From an uncultured Paenibacillaceae bacterium (GTDB lineage Bacteria > Bacillota > Bacilli > Paenibacillales > DA-C8), in the NCBI GenBank assembly GCA_937957685.1, contig CALGAO010000126.1:1-35296 (forward strand): a stretch of 35,296 bases of DNA. The letters run 5' to 3'. The notes beneath the pieces were generated by a model. That model saw nothing but the letters and a program-made list of their open reading frames with translations, was not told where the DNA came from and searched no databases. How positions within the stretch are numbered: the stretch's first letter is position 1; every line of letters begins with the position of its first letter. This document shows, piece after piece, positions 7,597 to 15,445 of this stretch. The position numbers and the translations under genes are program-made.

Positions 7597-9325
7597 GTAT
7601 GAAATGGTTCAATAATTTGAGAATCTCCACGAAATTGATCTCCTCGTTTGTGATCGTATCCATCATCGGCGGTTTGATGGGGCTGTACGGATATATGAAC
7701 ATGAACAGCGTGGACAAGGATTATCAGAATCTGTACGCCAACTACGGGATATCGTTCGGTGATCTGGGGTCGGCCGGCATCGACTTTAACGCCATGCGGG
7801 TCAAACTGACGAACATCGTGCTGATCACGGACCGGGAGAAGATGCAGCAGCTTAGGACTGAAATCAATGAGCTGGACGAGAAGATCGACGCGAACCTTGG
7901 ATGCATTCTACGACTCGATCCAGAGCGACGCCACCAGGGAGTCCTTTGCTTCGTTGCGGGACTCGCTGGAGCAATACAGAGCGGTCCGGGATGATGTGAT
8001 CGAACTGGCGCTTGCCGGAAGGCAGGAGGAAGCGATGGCTCTGATGATGAACGAGGGCGGCATCCATGCCAATGCGACAAACAGCCAGATCCAGGATATG
8101 TTCGAATTAAGGAAGACCAACGGCAAGCGGGTGGAGTCTGAACTGGCTGCACAAACGGAGGCCACCGGCGTATCGATGATCGTGATCGTCATCGTGATGA
8201 TGATCGTGTCGATCGCACTGGGCATCATCATCGCCAGAACGTTCAGCAAGCCGCTCAACAAGCTGGTGGTCGCCGCGGACAAAATCGCCGACGGGGATCT
8301 GAATGTGGTCATCGACATCGACTCCAGGGACGAGATCGGGAAGCTGGCGGCTTCGTTCAGGAAGATGTCTGACAATCTCAACGACACGATGTCGAATATT
8401 CAGACGGCCATGGAGCAGGTGGCGGCCGGCGCTTATCAGATCTCGGAGCTCAGCACCACGATGTCGCAAGGGGCGACCGAACAGGCCAGCTCCGTCGAGC
8501 AGCTGTCCGCCTCGATCGAGGAAATCGCTGCGCAAACGCAGCAAAACGCCGATTCGTCCAATCAGGCGAATGAGCTGGCAGAGGCGGCGAAGCAGAAGGC
8601 GATCCAGGGCAACAACCAGATGAAGGAAATGCTCACCGCGATGGACGAGATCAACGAGGCTTCGCAGAACATCTCGAAGATCATCAAGGTGATCGACGAG
8701 ATCGCCTTCCAGACCAATATCCTCGCGCTGAATGCCGCGGTGGAAGCGGCAAGAGCCGGACAGCACGGCAAGGGCTTCGCGGTGGTAGCGGAAGAGGTGC
8801 GGAATCTGGCGGCACGTTCCGCCAACGCTGCCAAGGAAACGACCGATCTGATCGAAGGATCCATCAGGAAGGCGGAGACAGGCACGCAGATCGCGAAGGA
8901 GACGGCCGATGCCCTGCAGCAGATCGTGGACGACGTGGCCAGGGTTGCCTCGCTCATCGACAATATCGCCAAGGCGTCCTAATGAGCAGGCGGTTGGCAT
9001 CAGCCAGATCAATCAGGGGGTCCTGCAGGTATCCCAGGTGGTGCAGAAGACTTCGGCGTCTCTGGAAGAAGGGGCAGCGACGAGCGAGGAACTGTCCGCT
9101 CAGGCTCAGGTGCTGAAGGAGCAGGTGAATCGCTTCAGGCTGAGAGCGAAGCAGGCTGGCGGTTATCCGTCGATGGATGACCTCCGTCCCGATCTGCTGG
9201 AGCTGTTCGAGAAGATGTCCCGAGAGAAAGCACGGCAGGCGTCCGCTCAGGGAGCCAATGCGGATGACGATGCAACCAGGCCCGTCAGGATCAATCTGAA
9301 CGACCAGGACTTCGGCAAATATTGA
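7593..9325 (+). pseudogene. Methyl-accepting chemotaxis protein interrupted by two +1 frameshifts
   Basis: Pieced together from three frames, this is a 576-residue transmembrane chemoreceptor, a normal length. The order is: N-terminal helix (KLISSFVIVSIIGGLMGLY), a four-helix-bundle ligand domain, a second membrane helix (VSMIVIVIVMMIVSIALGIII), HAMP, and a signalling domain with the invariant hairpin tip IDEIAFQTNILALNAAVEA. The first frame runs to 7994, but homology leaves it at about 7898 (CCTTGG, one extra base restores NLDAFYDS). The second leaves at about 8980 (TCCTAATGAG, one extra T turns ASNEQA into a stop). The last frame ends at 9325. ATG 7599 has the better-spaced GGGGG ribosome site, while ATG 7593 overlaps the leader ORF stop. 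It interrupts the tsaD-ydiF neighbourhood. It may be a recent pseudogene, a sequence error, or, less likely, frameshift-controlled. Confidence 0.85.
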
Positions 9326-9359
9326 TTGAACATGGCGTTGGACGTTGCGTTAGGGAGCA

Positions 9360-9417
9360 GGGGCTGTTTCGAAAGTCAGTAATGACCGCTGGCTGACGAG
9401 CAGCTCCTCTTCTTTTT
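9360..9417 (+). terminator. Probable terminator after the chemoreceptor gene
   Basis: Outer stem GGGGCTG (9360-9366) pairs with CAGCTCC (9401-9407, one G-T), and an inner stem GTCAG (9375-9379) pairs with CTGAC (9393-9397). TCTTCTTTTT follows. The branched shape is unusual but the T-tract is good. Confidence 0.6.
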
Positions 9418-9419
9418 GT

Positions 9420-9975
9420 ATGGAAAAGAGCGGAGATATCTTCTCTCAGGTCTGCGTAAGTGATCGGAGAAGCGTGAGAGAAGAAAAAATCCTCTCTCAG
9501 GCGTTGAGATCGACCGTTTTTCCTGTTTGTCGACGACGCGGCAACATTCGTCTCCACCCAACATTCTGTACCATTTGGGACAGCATATGATGGACTCGTT
9601 GGTTTTGGTTGGCTTGACCAGGTTTGTCAAGGAACCGGGAGACGTCAGGCTCATAAACGTCGATCGCCGTTGGATAAGATTGTGTTTTCGATTGATCACA
9701 TAGTTCCATAGTCCCTGTTTATAAAGATATCCACAACCCATGTGGACAATGTGAGTAACTTTTGCGAAAACAAGTGAATTACGGGTTTGTTTTGTCGGAT
9801 GATGTTGAATAACTTTGTGGATGATTCTGTCAAATGCTGTGGATAATGTGGATAGATTTGTGAATATATTGATTTTATCCTGTTTTTCGTTGTGGACAAG
9901 TTATGGGGGGTATGTTTGTGCCTGGATTTGGAGAAAATGGGGTGAATATCACCAGCATTCAGAGGTCGTGTAATC
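9420..9975. other. Noncoding region before the phosphatase-like gene; AT-rich right part
   Basis: No convincing gene lies here. The left part contains short complementary runs of CTCTCTCA and TGAGAGAAG (about 9440-9510) and an interrupted dyad CTGTACCA/TGGGACAG (9566-9583). The right part (about 9680-9905) is clearly AT-rich and carries the DnaA-box-like motifs listed separately. The promoter of the downstream gene must lie here, but I could not choose one with confidence. Confidence 0.5.
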
Positions 9976-10131
9976 ATGCGCATATTGCTTCGCTCTTTCA
10001 TCGTGGTCCTGGGGCTGTCTGCATGGCTGTGCGGTTCTGTCATCACCTTCCGATCACCGGTCGCGTGGGCGATGAACATCCCGGCATCCTCGGCTGTGGA
10101 TGAGGAATCCGGGACAACCTCATTATCCACA
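9727..10131. promoter_or_regulatory. Cluster of DnaA-box-like 9-mers
   Basis: Counted against TTATCCACA on either strand. Two exact copies are at 9838-9846 (as TGTGGATAA) and 10123-10131 (TTATCCACA). One-mismatch copies are at 9727-9735, 9741-9749, 9816-9824, 9847-9855, 9891-9899 and 10095-10103. That is eight sites in 405 bp, mostly in AT-rich intergenic DNA, the last two inside the start of the downstream coding region. There is no dnaA or dnaN nearby, so this is not a standard Bacillota oriC. A DnaA titration or regulatory cluster is the likelier reading. Confidence 0.65.
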
Positions 10132-12468
10132 ACTGTTCCGGGGGATCATCCGGACATGGTCCTCATCGTCTCTGTGCCGGGTCTGTCATTCCAGGAATGG
10201 ACCCCGCTTGTCCTGAAGCAGATGCCGCATATGAAGCGGCTTGCGGAACAGGGCTGGGTCGCGGCGCTGAACATCAGGACGCCGGAACGCGGGATCGAGG
10301 ATGTGTATATGTCCATCAACGCCGGAGCTCCGGCCATCGTCCCGTCGGGGATACAGGCTTATCGGGTGGCGGATGAGGAGGGGGCGATGGCCCATGGCCG
10401 CTCTTCGGACATTCGTGAACGTTACGAGCGTTTCACCGGGCTCAGGGCGTTCACTGGCGAGATCGTCGTGCCCGAGCTCGGGTATCTGGTGAAGGTCAAC
10501 GAGTCGCAGACGTACGGCGCGAGCATCGGGAAGTTGGGCGATGCGCTGTACGAGCATGGGGTTCGGGTGGCTGTATATGGCCATCGATATGATGGCGAGG
10601 GCGTGAGAAGCGATGCGCCCCTGATGCTCTTGAGCTCGACAGGCAAGGTGCCTGGCGGGAATATCTCGGATGATTGGCTGGTGCAGGACCCGGACAGCCC
10701 ATATGGCTACAGGACGGACGCCGGGAGCTTGCTGGCCGCCGCAAGCGCCCTGTCTGCCAAGGAAGGCGCTGATCCAGCATCTCCTGCTGTCATCCTGATC
10801 GAATATGGAGATTGGTATTCGCTGGATCAGGAGCGGCGCAACTACACGTCGGAGCATGGAGACCAGGTAAGGTGGAGGGAGCTGCGGAAGCTCGATGAGC
10901 TGATCGGTCAGCTGACGGACCTGATCGAGACGCAGGGCCATGCCCAGCTGTGGATCATGTCGCCGCAGCCGCATGCTGCTGCTGCCCGCGCCAAGCTGCA
11001 TGTCACGCCATTCGTCCTGTACGAGCATCGGGCCGATCAGCAGGCTGGTGGTCCGGGCTTGCTGACGTCGCCGACGACGAAAAGGCCGGGGCTCATCTCC
11101 CTGCATGATCTGGGACCGACGTTGCTTGCTGCTGTCGGGATTCCGGTCGAAGGGGACTGGCTGGGGTTTGCGGCGGAGCGAACCGACAGGCCGGATGCGC
11201 TGACCTGGTTGCTTGAGGATGTGACCAGGATGCAGCATGTGTATGAGCTGCGGACGAATATCGTGGCGATATTTGTCGGGTATGAGGTGCTGGTGTTGTT
11301 GTTTGGCTTGCTGATGGTGCTGATGCGCTGGCACAGGCAACTGAAGTGGATGCGTCTGCCGATTGTGTCGGTGCTGACGGCGCCCCTCGGGATCCTGCTG
11401 CTTGGCCTGATCCCGGGATACAAGCCGCTCATCCAGGCGGCGGTTCTCGTCGTCGTGGTGCTGCTCCTCAGTCTGTGCTGCGTGATGCTGCCCGATCGGG
11501 TGAGCATCTTCCTCATCGCCGTGGCCAATGTGATCGTCCTGCTTACAGACGGACTTGCGGGATCGAGACTTCTGAAGTATTCGATCATGGGCTATGATCC
11601 GATGATCGGCGCCCGGTATTACGGGCTTGGCAATGAGTATATGGGCGTGCTCGTGGGCAGTGCGATATTGGCCATGACGATGATCGTGCAGGAAGCGAGA
11701 ATCGTCGGCATGGGCGAAGCGGACAAGAAGCTGTCGGGCAGCCATGAACCTGGGGTCGCAGAGATGTCAGCCCGGATGCTGCCGCCGAGACAGAGCAGGC
11801 ATACCCGGGGGGCTGGTCTCGAGCGCATCCATCCGGGACTCCTGGCGGCCGTATGTGGTGCAATGTTGCTGGGGATCACCTTGTACATGGCCGCGCCGAA
11901 CGGGGGCACCAATGCGGGTGGCGCGCTGACGGCATGTGCGGCATTTGGCGTTGCCTGGTTGGGCATATATGGACGTGAGAGGTTGAGGAGGCTGAGGACG
12001 ATCCATCTCCTGTGGATCGTGGCTGGGCTTCTGTTGGTTGGCCTGCTGCTGCTCTGGGCGATGAACCAGTGGCTGAACATAAGCGGGGCAGAGGGCAAGA
12101 GCCATATCGGGAGGGCGATGGATCTGTTGACGGCGGGACGCATCGATCTGATCATCGGCATCATCGTACGCAAGTTGCAGATGAATCTAAATCTGATCCG
12201 CGTGTCCGCCTGGGGAAAGGTGCTGCTGACGGGCATATTCGTTCTGTCGGTGTTGCTGTTCAAGCCGAAAGGAGTGTTCAGTGCCTGGCAGGAGACGCGC
12301 CCCGTCTGGATGGGAGGATTCACGGCGATTATCATCGGGGCGATCGTGGCTCTGGCGCTGAATGATTCCGGCATCGTGGCAGCCGGCACGATGATCGTCT
12401 ATGCGGCTGCGCCGATTCTGCTCCTGGTCTCCGAAGAGGAGCAAGCGCATCTGTCAAGGCGCGAATAA
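9976..12468 (+). CDS. Membrane-anchored alkaline-phosphatase-superfamily-like protein, function unknown
   Basis: An 830-residue protein with two parts. Residues 1-32 form a signal-peptide-like or membrane helix. Residues about 58-400 form an extracytoplasmic domain with the layout of the alkaline phosphatase/sulfatase fold: it opens with MVLIVSVPGLSF and ends with LHDLGPTLLAAVGIP, the pattern found near the end of such domains. The usual nucleophile-metal context (Asp and Ser/Thr after the first strand) is not clearly kept, so activity is doubtful. The C-terminal half has about ten hydrophobic helices, with conserved-looking loops YYGLGNEYMGV, NGGTNAGG and ALNDSG. AGAGG lies 10 nt before the ATG. 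Two DnaA-box-like sites fall inside the first 55 codons. I know similar membrane proteins in Bacillota but no characterised member. A cell-envelope role is inferred from topology only. Confidence 0.7.
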   Translation: MRILLRSFIVVLGLSAWLCGSVITFRSPVAWAMNIPASSAVDEESGTTSLSTTVPGDHPDMVLIVSVPGLSFQEWTPLVLKQMPHMKRLAEQGWVAALNIRTPERGIEDVYMSINAGAPAIVPSGIQAYRVADEEGAMAHGRSSDIRERYERFTGLRAFTGEIVVPELGYLVKVNESQTYGASIGKLGDALYEHGVRVAVYGHRYDGEGVRSDAPLMLLSSTGKVPGGNISDDWLVQDPDSPYGYRTDAGSLLAAASALSAKEGADPASPAVILIEYGDWYSLDQERRNYTSEHGDQVRWRELRKLDELIGQLTDLIETQGHAQLWIMSPQPHAAAARAKLHVTPFVLYEHRADQQAGGPGLLTSPTTKRPGLISLHDLGPTLLAAVGIPVEGDWLGFAAERTDRPDALTWLLEDVTRMQHVYELRTNIVAIFVGYEVLVLLFGLLMVLMRWHRQLKWMRLPIVSVLTAPLGILLLGLIPGYKPLIQAAVLVVVVLLLSLCCVMLPDRVSIFLIAVANVIVLLTDGLAGSRLLKYSIMGYDPMIGARYYGLGNEYMGVLVGSAILAMTMIVQEARIVGMGEADKKLSGSHEPGVAEMSARMLPPRQSRHTRGAGLERIHPGLLAAVCGAMLLGITLYMAAPNGGTNAGGALTACAAFGVAWLGIYGRERLRRLRTIHLLWIVAGLLLVGLLLLWAMNQWLNISGAEGKSHIGRAMDLLTAGRIDLIIGIIVRKLQMNLNLIRVSAWGKVLLTGIFVLSVLLFKPKGVFSAWQETRPVWMGGFTAIIIGAIVALALNDSGIVAAGTMIVYAAAPILLLVSEEEQAHLSRRE

Positions 12469-12553
12469 GCCGGAACAATCTTGCTGACAGCGGAAACCGA
12501 GGCAGTAGAAGCTAACGTAAGCCCAGTAAATCTGCTTACAGCACACCGGTCAT

Positions 12554-14527
12554 CTATTCGAGCAGAGATCCCCACTCCTCGACAAGCTCCTCCAGCCTTT
12601 GCCGGTCTTTCTCCAATGATTCGTTCAACTGTTGCAGCTTGATATAATCGTTGAAATTCGCCGGATCCAGCAACTGCTTCTCGGCAGCCGCGATTTGTTC
12701 CTCGAAGCGGGCAATCTCCTCCTCAAGCTGCTCCAATCGGCGCTGCCGAGCGCGCTCTTCGCGCTTCGCCCGCTTCTCTTCCTCGTAGGAGAGCGCCGCC
12801 GGCTTGACTGATGGCTCGGGACCACCGGGCGTATGAGCAGCATTCGCCTGCCGCGATGGAGTAGGACTAGCCTTGCTGTTGCTTGCGGCTGGATTGGCGT
12901 CCGTCAGTTGTTGCAGTTCGACAAGTTCGTTTTTCTTTTCCAAATAATCATCATAATTTCCCAGGAAATACTGAATACCGTCACGGCTCATCTCGAGCAC
13001 CCGGTCGGCCATCTTGTTCAGGAAATAACGGTCGTGGGAGACGAACAGCAGGGTGCCTTCATAATCGATCAGCGCGGCTTCGAGCGCTTCCTTGCTGTAC
13101 AGATCGAGATGGTTCGTGGGCTCGTCGAAGATCAGCACATTGGCGTTCTTCAGCATCAGCTTGGCAAGCGAGACTCTGGCGCGCTCACCGCCGCTCAAGA
13201 TGCTGATCTTCTTCTCCACCGCCTCGCCGCTGAACAGGAAGCCGCCAAGCACACTTCGGATCCGCACTTCCTCCAGATGCGGATAGGCGCTCCACACTTC
13301 TTCCAGCACCGTGTTGTCCGGGTTCAGGCTCTCGTGTTCCTGATCGTAGTAACCGATCTTCACATTGGATCCCCATTGTACCGTACCCTCGCTAGCCTGC
13401 AGTTCGCCGACGAGCACCTTTAGCAAAGTGGACTTGCCGATGCCGTTCGGCCCGACAAGCGCAGCGCTGTCGCCTCGTGTCAGCCGAAGATTGACATTGC
13501 GGAAGATCGGCTCGCCATCCTGGTAGGCATAACTCAGACCGGAAACTGTCAGCACGTCATGCCCCGTCACCCGGTCGATCGCGAAGGTGAACTGGAACGG
13601 CTTGATCTCCCCTGCCGGCCGTTCCAGGCGTTCCATCTTCTCCAGCACCTTGCGGCGGCTCTTGGCTCGTGAGGATGTGGACGCACGGGCCAGATTGCGC
13701 TGCACGAAATCCTCCAGTCTGGCGATCTCCTCCTGCTGCTGTTCGTAGCGTTTCATGCGATTTTCATAGTCCGCCGCTTTCTGTTCGACGAATTTCGTGT
13801 AGTTGCCCGTATAGCGAGTGAGCTTCGTCCTGTCCAGCTCGATGATCGAAGACACCACCGCGTCGAGAAAGTACCGGTCATGGGAGATGATGATGATCGC
13901 GCCGCGATAACTGCGCAGATAGTCCTCGAGCCAGGTCAAGGTGGGAATATCCAGATAGTTGGTCGGTTCGTCCAGCATGAGGATATCCGGTTCCTGCAGC
14001 AGCAGTTTGGCAAGCGCCAGGCGAGTCTTCTGACCGCCGCTCAGCGAGCTGACTCTTGTATCCGGATGGTAGGCGCCGAAGCCCATGCCGGAGAGCATGC
14101 TTCGCACTCTCGCCTCGGTTTCATAGCCGCGCTGCTCGCGGAATTGCTCGGACAGATCGGCGTAGCGCTTCATCACCTGCTCCAATCGGCTGCCTGTGGC
14201 TGACGCCATCTCTGACTCCAGCTGACGCAGCTCCGATTCCATGTCGAGCAACCCCGAGAATACGGAGAGCAGCTCGTCATGCAGCGTCCGGTTGGAGTCC
14301 AGTCCGCCATTCTGCGCCAGGTAACCGATCCGCAGGTCTTTCTGCTTGTGGATCGTGCCGCTGTCGTAGGATTCCTCGCCGGCGAGTATGCGGAGAAGAG
14401 TGGATTTGCCGGCGCCGTTGACGCCGACCAGTCCGATCTTCTCTCCCTCGTTGACATGCATGGTGATATCGGTGAGGATCGGCGTTGCCGCGTAATATTT
14501 ATGTATACCTACTGCTTGAAGTAGCAT
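12554..14527 (-). CDS. ydiF: ABC-F family ATPase, YdiF type
   Basis: A soluble ribosome-associated ABC-F protein of 657 residues with two ATPase domains and no membrane segment. Domain 1 has Walker A GVNGAGKST (about 36), LSGGQKTRLALAKLLL and MLDEPTNYLD. A helical linker rich in Arg/Lys/Glu follows (the P-site-tRNA interaction motif region). Domain 2 has GPNGIGKST, LSGGERARVSLAKLML and IFDEPTNHLD, then a charged coiled-coil C-terminus. The start is ATG 14527, with AGGAGG 6 nt upstream and the expected MLLQAVGIHKYYA start. The frame stays open through the upstream repeat array to about 15151, but that is a by-product of the array. Position between tsaD and tatAC matches B. subtilis ydiF. No antibiotic-resistance role is implied. 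Confidence 0.9.
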   Translation of the reverse strand: MLLQAVGIHKYYAATPILTDITMHVNEGEKIGLVGVNGAGKSTLLRILAGEESYDSGTIHKQKDLRIGYLAQNGGLDSNRTLHDELLSVFSGLLDMESELRQLESEMASATGSRLEQVMKRYADLSEQFREQRGYETEARVRSMLSGMGFGAYHPDTRVSSLSGGQKTRLALAKLLLQEPDILMLDEPTNYLDIPTLTWLEDYLRSYRGAIIIISHDRYFLDAVVSSIIELDRTKLTRYTGNYTKFVEQKAADYENRMKRYEQQQEEIARLEDFVQRNLARASTSSRAKSRRKVLEKMERLERPAGEIKPFQFTFAIDRVTGHDVLTVSGLSYAYQDGEPIFRNVNLRLTRGDSAALVGPNGIGKSTLLKVLVGELQASEGTVQWGSNVKIGYYDQEHESLNPDNTVLEEVWSAYPHLEEVRIRSVLGGFLFSGEAVEKKISILSGGERARVSLAKLMLKNANVLIFDEPTNHLDLYSKEALEAALIDYEGTLLFVSHDRYFLNKMADRVLEMSRDGIQYFLGNYDDYLEKKNELVELQQLTDANPAASNSKASPTPSRQANAAHTPGGPEPSVKPAALSYEEEKRAKREERARQRRLEQLEEEIARFEEQIAAAEKQLLDPANFNDYIKLQQLNESLEKDRQRLEELVEEWGSLLE

Positions 14528-15445
14528 AATGGACCTCCTGCAATCATGTTCGTAAGCCGCCCGGCATACGATATGGATAGGTGCTTCAGTGGTTGCGCCG
14601 CGTCGAAGGTTTTGTACGAAAGATCGTACAAAACGGCCGAGAAGCGGCGCCGCGTCGAAGGTTTTGTACGAAAGATCGTACAAAACGGCCGAGAAGCGGC
14701 GCCACGTCGAAGGTTTTGTATGAAAGATCGTACAAAACGATCGGGAATCGGCGCCAGGTCGAAGGTTTTGTACGAAAGATCGTACAAAACGGTCGAGAAG
14801 CGGCGCCAGGTCGAAGGTTTTGTATGAAACATCGTACAAAACGGCCGAGAAGCAGCGTCGCGTCGAAAGTTTTGTACGAAAGATCGTACAAAACGATCGG
14901 GAATCGGCGCCAGGTCGAAGGTTTTGTACGAAAGATCGTACAAAACGATCGGGAATCGGCGCCACGTCGAAGGTTTTGTATGAAAGATCGTACAAAACGG
15001 CCGAGAAGCAGCGTCGCGTCGAAGGTTTTGTACGAAAGATCGTACAAAACGGCCGGGAAGCGGCGCCACGTCGAAAGTTTTGTACGAAAGATCGTACAAA
15101 ACGGCCGAGAAGTGTCGCCAGGTCGAAGGTTTTGTATGAAACATCGTACAACTCGGTCGAGGTCGGCGGTCGTCGATACGGCTGATCGCACAGGATGCGG
15201 TGACAAATCGCCGTCGCACCAAAGACTTGCGCCAGGTTGCATCCTCACGTCAGCCGGTTGTTGATGCGTCCTCAAGCCAACCGGATCCTGGCACCGATGT
15301 AAGGCAGCGTCAGCCACCCCAGATAGCCTTATGTCGAATCAACGCGTTCCATGTCGATTTCCAGAAGTTAGAACGTGTCACACCGTTTTCCCTTGTAGTA
15401 TTATAAAAGAAAAAGGGGGAATAGGGAAACGGGAGGTCATCCAGC
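14528..15445. other. Intergenic region between divergent ydiF and the EEP-family gene
   Basis: About 920 bp without a real gene. Bases 14602-15173 are the tandem array. Bases 15174-15400 show no repeat or recognisable gene. A TATTATAAAAG stretch at about 15398 lies 37 bp before the ribosome site of the EEP gene and could be its -10 region, but I found no matching -35. Long open frames on both strands through the array arise because the 52-bp unit lacks stop codons. Confidence 0.6.
14602..15173. repeat. Tandem array, 11 units with exact 52-bp period, each with a 26-bp palindrome
   Basis: Units begin (at GTCGAA) at 14602, 14654, 14706, 14758, 14810, 14862, 14914, 14966, 15018, 15070 and 15122, a constant 52 bp. 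Each unit contains arms GTTTTGTACGA and TCGTACAAAAC around a 4-base AAGA (or AACA) loop, then a roughly 20-bp GC-rich linker in a few variants (GGCCGAGAAGCGGCGCC, GATCGGGAATCGGCGCC, GGCCGAGAAGCAGCGTC). The palindrome is almost invariant. The recurring change is C to T in the left arm (TATGA, units 3, 5, 8 and 11), which gives a G-U pair in plus-strand RNA. The last unit degenerates at its 3' end. The linkers are near-copies, not unique spacers, so this is not CRISPR. Confidence 0.95.

Noticed and set aside
9727..9905. Chromosomal origin oriC
   Set aside because: No dnaA, dnaN or other origin-linked genes; neighbours are t6A genes and ydiF. A DnaA-box cluster outside oriC fits better.
10186..11745. 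Long minus-strand open frame of 519 codons
   Set aside because: It is antisense to the phosphatase-like gene, with Arg/His/Gln-rich shadow composition and no ribosome site.
12517..12539. Terminator between the convergent phosphatase-like gene and ydiF
   Set aside because: Only a 6-bp GTAAGC/GCTTAC stem with no T-run on either strand.
14602..15173. CRISPR array (26-bp repeat with 26-bp spacers)
   Set aside because: The intervals between palindromes are near-copies of each other in a few variants, not unique spacers, and no cas genes are near.
14546..15317. Several overlapping repeat-containing open frames on both strands
   Set aside because: They arise from a stop-free 52-bp unit cycling through all frames; none has a convincing ribosome site and all share the same DNA.
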